Part shown: one piece after another, positions 28,036 to 36,229 of the stretch
How positions within the stretch are numbered: position 1 is the stretch's first letter
How the letters are laid out: every line of letters starts with the position of its first letter
Assembly (NCBI RefSeq): GCF_001698225.1
Contig: NZ_CP016594.1
Location: forward strand, 2,418,001-2,482,000
Direction of reading: 5' to 3'
Length of the DNA stretch: 64,000 bases
DNA from: Gordonia terrae
GTDB taxonomy: Bacteria > Actinomycetota > Actinomycetes > Mycobacteriales > Mycobacteriaceae
The notes under the pieces: model-generated
What the model was told of the DNA's origin: nothing
Database searches by the model: none
What the model saw: only the letters and a program-made list of their open reading frames with translations
Position numbers and translations under genes: made by a program

Positions 28036-29510
28036 CACCCACGGGGGCCACCACCGGGGCTCCGGCCGCCGGTTCGACGCCGGCCGTAGTGATCGCCGCG
28101 CCGTCGTCCGGCAGCGGCAAGACGACCGTGACCACCGGCCTCATCGGTGCCCTGCGGGCGGCCGGTCACCGGGTGGCGCCCTTCAAGGTCGGTCCGGACT
28201 ACATCGATCCCGGGTACCACGCCGTCGCGGCCGGCCGGCCGGGGCGCAATCTCGACCCGAATCTGGTGGGCGCCGACCGTATCGCGCCGCTCTTCGCCCA
28301 TGGCGCCGCGGGCGCCGACATCGCGGTCGTCGAGGGCGTGATGGGCCTGTTCGACGGCCGCATCGTCGACTCCGGCACCGCGGACGAGGACGGCTCCCTC
28401 GGTGTCGGGTCCACCGCGCACGTCGCGTCGATGATCGGCGCGCCGGTGATCCTCGTCGTGGACGCCGCGGGCCACAGCCAGTCGCTGGCCGCCGTGCTGC
28501 ACGGATTCCTGTCCTACGACCCCTCGGTGTCGATCGCGGGCGTGATCCTGAACCGGGTCGGTTCGCCGCGTCACGAGATGGTGCTCAGGCAGGCGGCCGC
28601 GCGGGTGGGACTGCCGGTCCTCGGCGTGCTGCGCCGTCACCCGTCGCTGACGGTGCCCTCCCGCCACCTGGGCCTGATCCCGGCCGCCGAACGCAATGCC
28701 GATGCGGTCGCGGCCGTGGACGCGATGACCGAGCACCTGCGCGGCGCCCTCGATCTCCCGGCCATCGTCGCCGCCGCCCGCGGCCGGTCGACACCCGACG
28801 CGACGCCGTGGTCGGCGGCGGAAGCCGTTGCGCCCCATCGCCACACTGATCTGACCGGGTCACCGGTGATCGCCGTCGCCGGGGGAGCGGCGTTCACCTT
28901 CGGCTACACCGAGCACGCCGAGATGCTGACGGCCGCCGGCGCGCGCGTCGTCGTGTTCGACCCGCTCGTGGACCGGCTGCCGGCCGACGCGGCCGGTGTC
29001 GTGATCGGCGGTGGCTTCCCGGAGGAACACGCCGAGGCGCTGGCCGCCAACGAGGTGCTGCGCGCCGACCTCCGCGCGCATGCCGCCGCGGGCCGACCGA
29101 TCCACGCCGAATGCGCGGGTCTGCTGTACCTGTGCGAGCAGCTCGACGGGCACCCGATGAGCGGCGTCCTCGACATCCCCGGCCACTTCGGCCCCACCCT
29201 GACACTCGGTTATCGCGACGCCGTCGCCGTGAGCGACTCGGTCCTGTTCCGGACCGGCGAACGCGTGACCGGCCACGAATTCCACCGCAGCGGGGTCGGG
29301 GACGGGGCGCTCGCACCCGCCTGGGCGTGGCGGGACACGGCCGGCCGGGCTTCGACGCACGGGGTGACGACCTCCTCGGTGCACGCCTCCTACCTGCACC
29401 TGCACCCCGCGGCGATCCCGGAAGCGCTGTGTCGCTTCGTCTCCCGTGCCGCCGCGGTGGCCCCGGCGAGATCGGCGTCGCGGGCCGGGAACACCGCCGG
29501 GATGTCCTGA
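28029..29510 (+). CDS. cobB: cobyrinic acid a,c-diamide synthase
   Basis: Glutamine-dependent amidation of the a and c side chains of (hydrogeno)cobyrinic acid. The N-terminal P-loop-like APSSGSGKTT and APFKVGPDYIDPGYH segments and the C-terminal amidotransferase triad (Cys in HAECAGLLYL, His near HASYLHLH) are complete. The 493-residue length assumes the ATG at 28029; a GTG at 28032 is equally coupled to cobO. The stop shares one base with the start of the sensor kinase gene. Confidence 0.95.
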   Translation: MVTPTGATTGAPAAGSTPAVVIAAPSSGSGKTTVTTGLIGALRAAGHRVAPFKVGPDYIDPGYHAVAAGRPGRNLDPNLVGADRIAPLFAHGAAGADIAVVEGVMGLFDGRIVDSGTADEDGSLGVGSTAHVASMIGAPVILVVDAAGHSQSLAAVLHGFLSYDPSVSIAGVILNRVGSPRHEMVLRQAAARVGLPVLGVLRRHPSLTVPSRHLGLIPAAERNADAVAAVDAMTEHLRGALDLPAIVAAARGRSTPDATPWSAAEAVAPHRHTDLTGSPVIAVAGGAAFTFGYTEHAEMLTAAGARVVVFDPLVDRLPADAAGVVIGGGFPEEHAEALAANEVLRADLRAHAAAGRPIHAECAGLLYLCEQLDGHPMSGVLDIPGHFGPTLTLGYRDAVAVSDSVLFRTGERVTGHEFHRSGVGDGALAPAWAWRDTAGRASTHGVTTSSVHASYLHLHPAAIPEALCRFVSRAAAVAPARSASRAGNTAGMS

Positions 29511-31123
29511 TGCTCGACCATCGGCTCCGGGAGACGCTCGACGCGTTGGCCGACCACGGCGCCGACGACCCGGCGCTGCTCCGGGAACTGCTGGAGGCGG
29601 TCCTCGTCGTCGGGCAGGGCGTCGAACTCGACCGGGCGCTGCAGCGCATCGTCGAGGTCGCGGCGGGGCTGGTCGATGCCCAGTACGGCGCCCTCGGCGT
29701 GCGCGGTCCCGACGGCGGCCTGAGTGAGTTCGTGCACATCGGGATCACCGATGCCCAGCGGGCCACCATGGGGCACCTCCCCGTCGGACGCGGGGTGCTG
29801 GGCCTGCTCATCGACGACCCCCGCCTGCACCGCATCCACGACCTCGGCGCCCACCCGACCTCGGTCGGCTTCCCGCCGAACCACCCGCCGATGCACACGT
29901 TCCTCGGGGCGCCGATCATGGTGCGCGGGGAGGTCTTCGGCAGTATCTACCTGACCGAGAAGCGGTCCGCGGAGGACTTCTCCGAGGTCGACGAGACCGT
30001 CGTCGCGGTGCTCGCGGTCGCCGCGGGGATCGCCGTCGACAATGCGGGCCTGTTCGAGCGGGCCCGCACCCGGCACCGCTGGATGCAGGTCCTCGCCCGG
30101 CGCGGGTCGGAGCCGCTCGCCGGAATCGCGCTGTCGGACACCATGTCCCGCATGTGTGCCGACGTCGCCGATCTGGTCGGCGCCGTCGACGTGTACTTGT
30201 TCACCGAGCTGGCCGGACAGGTGGAACTGCGTGGTCACACCGGTGACCCGGTCGAGGTCGACACCTTCATCGCGCCGGACGCCACGGCCCTGCGGGTGCA
30301 GCGAGCCGGTCAGATCGCCGACTCGCTCATCCGCCACGGCGCGCGCTGGACCTCGGTGCAGCCGCTCCAGCGCGCCTCGGGGGCGTTCGGGTGGATGCTC
30401 ATCACCCACCGCAAACGGCCGTACTGGGACGACGAGGAGATCGCCGGTCTCGCGGGTGTCGCCGAAGTCGCCTCACTGGCGGTGGTCTACGCCGAGCAGC
30501 AGCAGATCGCCCGCGATCTGGAGGTCCTCGAAGACCGGCACCGGATCGCCCGCGACCTGCACGATCACGTCATCCAGCGACTCTTCGCGGTGGGGATGTC
30601 GGTCCAGACGCTGCTGGCCGGGACCACCGACCCGGCTGCCGCGACCGCGCGCCTCGAACAGATCATGACCGATCTGGACCGCACGATCGCGCAGATCCGG
30701 ACCTCGATCTTCGACCTGCAGACGGCGTATGGACCCGATGCCGATCAGACACTGCGGCGGCGGGTCCTCGACATCGTCGCCGAATTGTCCGGGCACGCAT
30801 CCATCTCCCCGAGCGTGGAGTTCGACGGCCCGGTCGACACGGTGGTGCCGGATTCCCTCGGACCGCACATCGACGCGGTCCTGCGGGAGGGGTTGAGCAA
30901 CGCGCTGCGGCACGCGCGCGCCGAGCACATCGAGGTCTCGGTGACCGCCGACGACGTGCTGACGGTCGAGATCAGCGACGACGGCATCGGCATCGGCGCC
31001 GACGTGACCTATCGCGGACTGGAGAACCTGACGCGGCGGGCCGAGGACTGCGACGGGACGTTCAGCGTCTTCACCCGCACGGGCGGGACGACGCTCACCT
31101 GGTCCGTGCCTCTCCTGGGATAG
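29510..31123 (+). CDS. DevS/DosS-like GAF sensor histidine kinase
   Basis: A 537-residue cytoplasmic sensor kinase with two GAF domains (about residues 35-185 and 205-335), a HisKA_3 domain and an HATPase domain. The phosphoacceptor box IARDLHDHVIQRLFA is near residue 350, and the ATPase has NALRHARAE and DDGIGIG motifs. In the first GAF, VGFPPNHPPMHTFLG has His125, which lines up with the heme-ligand His149 of M. tuberculosis DosS if the roughly 24-residue shorter N-terminus is allowed for (alignment from memory). An oxygen/NO/CO or redox-sensing heme kinase is inferred. It is coupled to cobB by a TGATG overlap. Confidence 0.88.
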   Translation: MLDHRLRETLDALADHGADDPALLRELLEAVLVVGQGVELDRALQRIVEVAAGLVDAQYGALGVRGPDGGLSEFVHIGITDAQRATMGHLPVGRGVLGLLIDDPRLHRIHDLGAHPTSVGFPPNHPPMHTFLGAPIMVRGEVFGSIYLTEKRSAEDFSEVDETVVAVLAVAAGIAVDNAGLFERARTRHRWMQVLARRGSEPLAGIALSDTMSRMCADVADLVGAVDVYLFTELAGQVELRGHTGDPVEVDTFIAPDATALRVQRAGQIADSLIRHGARWTSVQPLQRASGAFGWMLITHRKRPYWDDEEIAGLAGVAEVASLAVVYAEQQQIARDLEVLEDRHRIARDLHDHVIQRLFAVGMSVQTLLAGTTDPAAATARLEQIMTDLDRTIAQIRTSIFDLQTAYGPDADQTLRRRVLDIVAELSGHASISPSVEFDGPVDTVVPDSLGPHIDAVLREGLSNALRHARAEHIEVSVTADDVLTVEISDDGIGIGADVTYRGLENLTRRAEDCDGTFSVFTRTGGTTLTWSVPLLG

Positions 31124-31136
31124 CTCGCCTCCCGGC

Positions 31137-31832
31137 TCAGTCCCTGCCGTCGCGGAGCTTGGTCGCCATCACCGCGACCTGGGTGCGTCGCTGCATGTCC
31201 AGCTTGCCCAGGATGCGCGACACATAGTTCTTGATCGTCTTCTCCGCCAGGAACATCCGCTCGGCGATCTGGCGGTTGGTCAGCCCCTCGCCGATGAGTG
31301 CGAACACCTCGCGCTCCTGGTGGGTCAGCTCGGCGAGCGGGTCCTTCTCGGTCTGCTTTCCGTCGCGCAACTTGGCCAGCAGCGCCGCCGTCGACCGGTC
31401 GTCGAGCAGCGAGCCGCCCCGGCCGACGGTCCGGACGGCGGCGACCAGGTTGTGGCCCAGGATCTGTTTGAGGACGAAACCCGACGCTCCGGCGAGAACC
31501 GCGGCGAGCAGCGCGTCGTCGTCGGCATAGCTCGTCAGCATCAGACACTGGATCCCGGGTTCGGCGGCACGGACGTCCCGGCACAGCTCGACGCCGCTGC
31601 CGTCGGGCAGGCGGACGTCGAGGACGGCGACATCGGGCCTGGTCGCGAGGATGCCGACGAGGGCCTCGCCGACCGACGCCGCCTCACCGACCACCTCGAT
31701 GTCGCCCGCGGTCCCGAGAAGGTCCCGCAGGCCGCGCCGGACGAGTTCGTGGTCGTCGACGAGATAGGCGCGTACGGGGGTCGGTGACGCGGTCGGATCG
31801 GTGGTGGGCGAATCCGTCGTGACAGGGGCCAT
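31137..31832 (-). CDS. DevR/DosR-like NarL-family response regulator
   Basis: Receiver plus LuxR-type helix-turn-helix regulator of 231 residues. The phosphoacceptor is Asp72 in [10 protein letters not shown], the receiver Lys is in GFVLKQI, and the DNA-binding half contains [40 protein letters not shown] sequence nearly identical to DevR. The ATG at 31832 is chosen because TACTTT ends 7 nt upstream; a further 18 codons are open upstream. It is convergent with the DevS-like kinase, with a gap of 13 bp, rather than in the usual devR-devS operon. Confidence 0.9.
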   Translation of the reverse strand: MAPVTTDSPTTDPTASPTPVRAYLVDDHELVRRGLRDLLGTAGDIEVVGEAASVGEALVGILATRPDVAVLDVRLPDGSGVELCRDVRAAEPGIQCLMLTSYADDDALLAAVLAGASGFVLKQILGHNLVAAVRTVGRGGSLLDDRSTAALLAKLRDGKQTEKDPLAELTHQEREVFALIGEGLTNRQIAERMFLAEKTIKNYVSRILGKLDMQRRTQVAVMATKLRDGRD

Positions 31833-31839
31833 GGGTCTG

Positions 31840-31845
31840 AAAGTA
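31840..31845 (-). promoter_or_regulatory. -10 hexamer TACTTT for the devR-like gene
   Basis: On the minus strand TACTTT is followed by 7 nt and then the ATG at 31832. There is no ribosome-binding site, so leaderless initiation is predicted. Confidence 0.6.
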
Positions 31846-31890
31846 CCGGATGTCCGGCTCTGCCAACTCGCGACGTCGGACCCCATCCAG

Positions 31891-31907
31891 GCGGGACTTT
31901 TGCCTCA
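31891..31907 (+). promoter_or_regulatory. candidate DevR (DosR) box
   Basis: The sequence contains GGGACTTTTGCC. Its first half matches the DosR consensus (S-GGGACT-WW) fully; the second half matches at about three of six positions. It lies in the 141-bp divergent region between the devR-like gene and the desaturase gene, about 80 bp before the desaturase start and 48 bp before the regulator's -10. It could serve either promoter. Confidence 0.45.
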
Positions 31908-31973
31908 CGAACACCACCCGTCCCGTCGCGCAGAGTGAACGGTACGACCCCCGGCCCGCGACCAGGAGAGCAT

Positions 31974-32981
31974 GTGACAACCCTCATCGGACCCCCCGAC
32001 ACCGACCTCGGCAACTCCGGCATGACCGGCTCGGACCTGCTGCGCGAACTGCTGCCGGTGTGCGAGACCGAAGTCGAACGGCACATGAAGATGACCCGGG
32101 ACTGGCACCCGCACGACTACGTGCCCTGGGACGACGGACGCAACTTCGCGGCCCTGGGTGGACACGACTGGGACCCGTCGCAATCCCGGCTCTCCGATGT
32201 CGCCAAGGCCGCGATGATCACCAACCTGCTGACCGAGGACAACCTGCCGTCGTATCACCGGGTGATCGCCGACAACTTCACCCTCGACGACGCCTGGGGC
32301 TGGTGGGTGGGCCGCTGGACCGCCGAGGAGAACCGCCACTCGATCGTCATGCGGGACTACCTGGTGGTGACCCGCGGCGTCGACCCGGTCGAACTCGAAG
32401 AGATCCGGATGGCGCACATGACGTCCGGGTTCAACCCGCTGCCCGACGACGACGGCCAGCGCGACCACAGTTTCGACATGCTCTTCGCGGTCGCCTACGT
32501 CAGCTTCCAGGAACTGGCCACCCGGGTGTCGCATCGCAACACCGGAAAGGCGTGCGGTGACCCGATCGCCGACCGCATGCTCCAACGTGTCGCGGCCGAC
32601 GAGAACCTGCACATGCTCTTCTACCGCAACATCGTCGCGGGTGCCCTCGACCTCGTTCCCGATCAGACCATGGCGGCCATCCACGCGATCGTGACGAACT
32701 TCCAGATGCCCGGCGCGACCATGCCGAACTTCCGGCGCAACGCGGTGCTGATCGCCAAGGGCGGCATCTACGATCTGCCGCAACACATGTCGGATGTCGT
32801 CATGCCGGTCCTGCGCAAGTGGCGCATCTTCGAGCGCGACGACTTCGGCCCGATCGGCGAGCACTACCGCGAACTGCTCGCGGAGTTCCTGGAACAGATG
32901 GACATCAAGGTGCGCAAGTTCGAGGAATCGCGCGAGCGCGCACTGGAACGACAGCGCGCTCGCGAGCAACGGACACAGTGA
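31974..32981 (+). CDS. acyl-ACP desaturase (DesA family)
   Basis: Soluble di-iron fatty acyl-ACP desaturase of 335 residues. Iron-ligand motifs are TEDNLPSYH, EENRH near residue 118 and DENLH. The DWHPHDYVPWDDGRNF opening and SFQELATRVSHRNTGKAC segment are close to mycobacterial DesA1/DesA2. It needs molecular oxygen and a ferredoxin-type electron donor to introduce a double bond, probably for mycolate or membrane lipid synthesis. The GTG at 31974 has an AGGAGAG ribosome-binding site; an in-frame GTG at 31935 would add 13 residues. It stands next to an oxygen-sensing-type regulator. Confidence 0.92.
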   Translation: MTTLIGPPDTDLGNSGMTGSDLLRELLPVCETEVERHMKMTRDWHPHDYVPWDDGRNFAALGGHDWDPSQSRLSDVAKAAMITNLLTEDNLPSYHRVIADNFTLDDAWGWWVGRWTAEENRHSIVMRDYLVVTRGVDPVELEEIRMAHMTSGFNPLPDDDGQRDHSFDMLFAVAYVSFQELATRVSHRNTGKACGDPIADRMLQRVAADENLHMLFYRNIVAGALDLVPDQTMAAIHAIVTNFQMPGATMPNFRRNAVLIAKGGIYDLPQHMSDVVMPVLRKWRIFERDDFGPIGEHYRELLAEFLEQMDIKVRKFEESRERALERQRAREQRTQ

Positions 32982-32986
32982 CCGGC

Positions 32987-33289
32987 ATGACAGTGATCGA
33001 CTCGACGATGACCGACCCGACGATGACCGACCCGACGATGACCGACCCGGGGCCCTCGGCCACCACACCCGCCGGGTTCACCACCGCGATCGCCATGGCC
33101 GAGGCCGCCGCGGATCGCAACCCGTTGTGGTGGAACGAGATCCGGGTGAACGCCGACGACTCGCTGGATGCCGCGTTCTGCACCTCGACCCTGCTCGGCG
33201 TGCTCCTGCAGTCCGCAGCCCATCGCCTCGGGGTCCCGGCGGCCGACGTGTGGGCGCACATCCGCTCCACGGGTGAGGTGCCGCTCTGA
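32987..33289 (+). CDS. small hypothetical protein with TMTDP repeats
   Basis: A 100-residue protein I do not recognise. The N-terminus holds three exact copies of the pentapeptide TMTDP encoded by a 15-bp tandem repeat. The rest is a compact domain with the segments AADRNPLWWNEIRVNADDSLDAAFC and ADVWAHIRSTGEVPL, so it looks like a real folded protein. It begins 5 bp after the desaturase stop and is probably co-transcribed with it. Codon use is like that of the neighbours. A role beside the desaturase is only a positional guess. Confidence 0.7.
   Translation: MTVIDSTMTDPTMTDPTMTDPGPSATTPAGFTTAIAMAEAAADRNPLWWNEIRVNADDSLDAAFCTSTLLGVLLQSAAHRLGVPAADVWAHIRSTGEVPL
33005..33049 (+). repeat. three perfect 15-bp tandem repeats inside the small ORF
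   Basis: The unit ACGATGACCGACCCG occurs three times without mismatch, each encoding TMTDP. A change in unit number would keep the reading frame. Confidence 0.9.
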
Positions 33290-33303
33290 CCCGGCCGTCC
33301 CGG

Positions 33304-33309
33304 TAGTGT
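33304..33309 (+). promoter_or_regulatory. -10 hexamer TAGTGT for cysG
   Basis: TAGTGT is followed by 8 nt and then the ATG at 33318 without a ribosome-binding site, predicting a leaderless transcript separate from the desaturase unit. Confidence 0.55.
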
Positions 33310-33317
33310 CAGCTCCC

Positions 33318-34607
33318 ATGTCCGAGCCTGACTCCGCCCTGTCGAATGTCCCGGGGTCGAATGTCCCAGGACCCCCGCACGCCCCCGGGCCCGACGCCTT
33401 CCCCTCCGGCGAGGGGCACTACCTGGTCGGCCTCGACCTCCGCGGACGGAAGGTCGTCGTGGTGGGTGGTGGGTCCGTCGCCCAGCGGCGCCTGCCCAAC
33501 CTCGTGGCGGCCGGCGCCGACGTCCACGTCGTCGCGCTCGACCCGACGCCCGCCGTCGAGTCCTTCACCGGCATCACCGTCACCCAGCGTCGCTACGTCG
33601 ACGGGGACCTCGAGGGTGCCTGGTACGCGATGGCCTGCACCGACGACCCGGCCGTCAACGAGGCGGTGGTCGCCGAGGCCGAGCGCAGGCACACGTTCTG
33701 CGTGCGCGCCGACGACGCCCGCCACGGCACCGCGGTCACACCGGCGTCCGGGCGCCACCGCGACGTGCAGTTCGGCGTCCTCGCCGGCGGCGATCACAAA
33801 CTGTCGGCCGCGCTCCGCGCCGCGATCAGCCGCGCGCTGGCGGAGGGCTCGCTCAGCGTCGACGACGCCGCACCACATGCCGCAGGCGTGGCCCTCGTCG
33901 GCGGCGGTCCGGGTGACCCCGACCTCATCACCGTCCGCGGGCAGCGGCTCCTCGCCGAGGCGGACGTCGTGGTCGCCGACCGGCTCGCGCCGCCCGAACT
34001 GCTCGCCGAGCTAGGCCCGCAGGTCGAGATCATCGACGCCGCGAAGGTGCCCTACGGCCGCGCGATGAAGCAGGAGGCCATCAACGACGTCCTGGTCGAG
34101 AAGGCCAAGGAGGGCAAGTTCGTGGTCCGTCTCAAGGGCGGCGACCCCTACGTGTACGGACGGGGCTTCGAGGAACTGCAGGCCTGCGTGGCCGCCGGCG
34201 TCCCGGTGACCGTGGTCCCGGGGATCAGCAGCTCGATCGCCGCACCGGCGTCGGCGGGCATCCCGGTCACCCACCGCGGCGTCACCCACGAGATCGTCAT
34301 CGCCTCGGGGCACGTGCCACCCGGCCACCCCGACTCGCTGATCGACTGGTCGGCGATGGGCAGGCTGCGGGGCACCCTCGTCCTGATGATGGCCGTCGAA
34401 CGCGTCGACGTCTTCGCCGACGCGCTGCTCGAGGGCGGCCGCCGACCCGACACCCCGGTCGCGATGATCGAGAACGGGTCGCTGCCGACCCAACGGCTGC
34501 TGCGTACCGATCTCGCCCACGCCGGCGAGGTCGCCGAGGCGGAGGGACTGCGTCCGCCCGCGATCGTGGTCATCGGCGACGTGGCCGCGTTCACCGAGGG
34601 CGCCTGA
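33318..34607 (+). CDS. cysG: uroporphyrinogen-III C-methyltransferase / precorrin-2 dehydrogenase (siroheme synthase type)
   Basis: Two-domain enzyme of 429 residues. The N-terminal domain (about 30-190) has the NAD-binding GLDLRGRKVVVVGGGSVAQRR motif of precorrin-2 dehydrogenase. The C-terminal domain (195-425) is a SAM-dependent uroporphyrinogen-III methyltransferase with VGGGPGDPDLITVRG and VVRLKGGDPYVYGRG. It supplies precorrin-2/sirohydrochlorin for siroheme and cobalamin. In M. tuberculosis the homologue directly follows cobB (from memory); here four genes intervene. The Pro/Ser-rich N-terminal 25 residues are probably disordered. Confidence 0.93.
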   Translation: MSEPDSALSNVPGSNVPGPPHAPGPDAFPSGEGHYLVGLDLRGRKVVVVGGGSVAQRRLPNLVAAGADVHVVALDPTPAVESFTGITVTQRRYVDGDLEGAWYAMACTDDPAVNEAVVAEAERRHTFCVRADDARHGTAVTPASGRHRDVQFGVLAGGDHKLSAALRAAISRALAEGSLSVDDAAPHAAGVALVGGGPGDPDLITVRGQRLLAEADVVVADRLAPPELLAELGPQVEIIDAAKVPYGRAMKQEAINDVLVEKAKEGKFVVRLKGGDPYVYGRGFEELQACVAAGVPVTVVPGISSSIAAPASAGIPVTHRGVTHEIVIASGHVPPGHPDSLIDWSAMGRLRGTLVLMMAVERVDVFADALLEGGRRPDTPVAMIENGSLPTQRLLRTDLAHAGEVAEAEGLRPPAIVVIGDVAAFTEGA

Positions 34608-34679
34608 CCGAACCGGCACCCGGCCGAAGCGGCGCCCGACCGAATCAACGGGGATTGGCATGTCCCGGCCGTCGGCCGG

Positions 34680-34685
34680 TACGGT
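34680..34685 (+). promoter_or_regulatory. -10 hexamer TACGGT for efpA
   Basis: TACGGT is followed by 8 nt and the ATG at 34694; no ribosome-binding site is present. Confidence 0.55.
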
Positions 34686-34693
34686 CGTTCTCT

Positions 34694-36229
34694 ATGTCGA
34701 CTCCCGGACCTGTGAACACCGGAACCGTGAACACTGGAACGGTGAACAGCGAGCAGTTCCGTCCGGTCTTCGGCCTGCCGATCCTGGTGCTGTCCGGAAT
34801 GCAACTGCTCGTCGTGCTCGACGGCACCGTCGCCGCGCTCGCGCTGCCGAGCATCCGGGACGCACTCGCCCTGTCGGAGTCGAGCGCCAACTGGGTCATC
34901 AGCAGCTATGTGCTGGCCTTCGGCGGGCTCATGCTCCTCGGCGGCCGACTCGGCGACACCTTCGGTCGCAAACGGATGTTCATCGTCGGGGTCGTCGCAT
35001 TCACACTCACGTCATTGCTGTGTGGTCTGGCATGGAACGAGGCCAGTCTCCTCGCCGGGCGGGCTCTGCAGGGTGCGTCGGCCGCGATCGCGGCGCCGAC
35101 CGCGATGGCCCTGGTCGCCACGACCTTCGCGCCCGGCAAACCGCGCAGTCAGGCCTTCGCGGTCTACGCGGCCATGACCGGTGTCGGATCGGTGGCCGGG
35201 CTGATCCTCGGCGGGGTGCTGACCGAGTTGTCGTGGCGCCTGGTCTTCCTCATCAACGTGCCGATCGGTCTGATCGTCGTGGTCGGGGCGATCGTCGCGC
35301 TCCGGGAGTCCCAGGGGGAACGACTGCCCCTCGATGTCCCCGGCGCGGTCCTCGGCACGCTGGGCTGCACCCTGCTCGTACTCGCGGTGAACGAGGGACC
35401 GAACGGCTGGACCGCGCCGGTCGTCGTCGGGTCGTTCATCCTCGGCGCCCTCGCCCTGGCGGCGTTCATCGTGGTCGAACGTCGTGCCCGCAACCCGCTG
35501 CTGCCGTTCTCCCTCTTCGACAACAGCTCCCGTGTCGCGGCGCTGCTCGCGATCCTGCTGGCCAGCATGATCATGATGTGCATGGCGGTCTTCATCTCGC
35601 TGTACCTGCAGGGCATCCTGCAGTACTCACCGATCCAGAGCGGGCTCGCGGTGGTGCCCTTCGCGTTCGGACTTGGCATCGCCGCGGCGATCGCGTCGAA
35701 GCTGGCGCTGATGATCCAGCCGCGCTGGCTCGTCCTGGTCGGCGGCGCGGTGATCCTCGTCGGCTGCCTGTACGCATCGTCGATCGCGACCGACTCGCCG
35801 GACTATTTCCCGAGCATCTTCATCCCGGTCGTCGTCATCGGCTTCGGCGTCGGTCTGGCGGTCATCCCGCTGACCCTGTCCGTGGTGGCCGGGGTGGGCA
35901 CCACCGAGATCGGACCGCTGACCGCACTGGCCCAGGTGGCGCAGAACCTCGGCGGCGCCGTCGGCCTGGTCGTCGTCGGTGCGATGGTGACCTCGCGAGC
36001 ACTGTCGAAGGGCGGCACCACCGCGCCCGTGGAGACGATGAATCCCGCTCAGCTCGCGGCGCAGGCCGAGGGCTACGGACTGGCCTTCGGAGCCTGCGCC
36101 GGCATCGCCGTCCTCGCCGCGATCGTCGTGCTGTTCATGCGGTTCACGCCCGAACAGGTGGCCGAGGGACAAGCCGCTCAGGAAGCCGCCGACGCGGGGC
36201 TCCCGGAAAGTGACAAAGCCACCGGGTGA
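34694..36229 (+). CDS. efpA: EfpA-like MFS drug efflux transporter (DHA2, 14 TM)
   Basis: Membrane exporter of 511 residues with 14 predicted helices. The MFS motif A is GGRLGDTFGRKR, and the motif C-like segment is GVGSVAGLILGGVL. Length, the N-terminal SGMQLLVVLDGTVAALALPSI helix and the C-terminal FTPEQVAEGQAAQEAADAGL tail resemble mycobacterial EfpA, which also lies between cysG and proS. The N-terminal tail contains a 15-bp repeat (34712-34750, NTGTV units), which adds alternative in-frame GTG codons. Substrates are probably lipophilic drugs or lipids, by family. Confidence 0.88.
   Translation: MSTPGPVNTGTVNTGTVNSEQFRPVFGLPILVLSGMQLLVVLDGTVAALALPSIRDALALSESSANWVISSYVLAFGGLMLLGGRLGDTFGRKRMFIVGVVAFTLTSLLCGLAWNEASLLAGRALQGASAAIAAPTAMALVATTFAPGKPRSQAFAVYAAMTGVGSVAGLILGGVLTELSWRLVFLINVPIGLIVVVGAIVALRESQGERLPLDVPGAVLGTLGCTLLVLAVNEGPNGWTAPVVVGSFILGALALAAFIVVERRARNPLLPFSLFDNSSRVAALLAILLASMIMMCMAVFISLYLQGILQYSPIQSGLAVVPFAFGLGIAAAIASKLALMIQPRWLVLVGGAVILVGCLYASSIATDSPDYFPSIFIPVVVIGFGVGLAVIPLTLSVVAGVGTTEIGPLTALAQVAQNLGGAVGLVVVGAMVTSRALSKGGTTAPVETMNPAQLAAQAEGYGLAFGACAGIAVLAAIVVLFMRFTPEQVAEGQAAQEAADAGLPESDKATG
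34712..34750 (+). repeat. 2.6 copies of a 15-bp repeat in the efpA N-terminus
   Basis: The unit GTGAACACYGGAACS starts at 34712 and 34727, and a partial copy starts at 34742. It encodes VNTGT units and each copy starts with an in-frame GTG. Confidence 0.75.
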
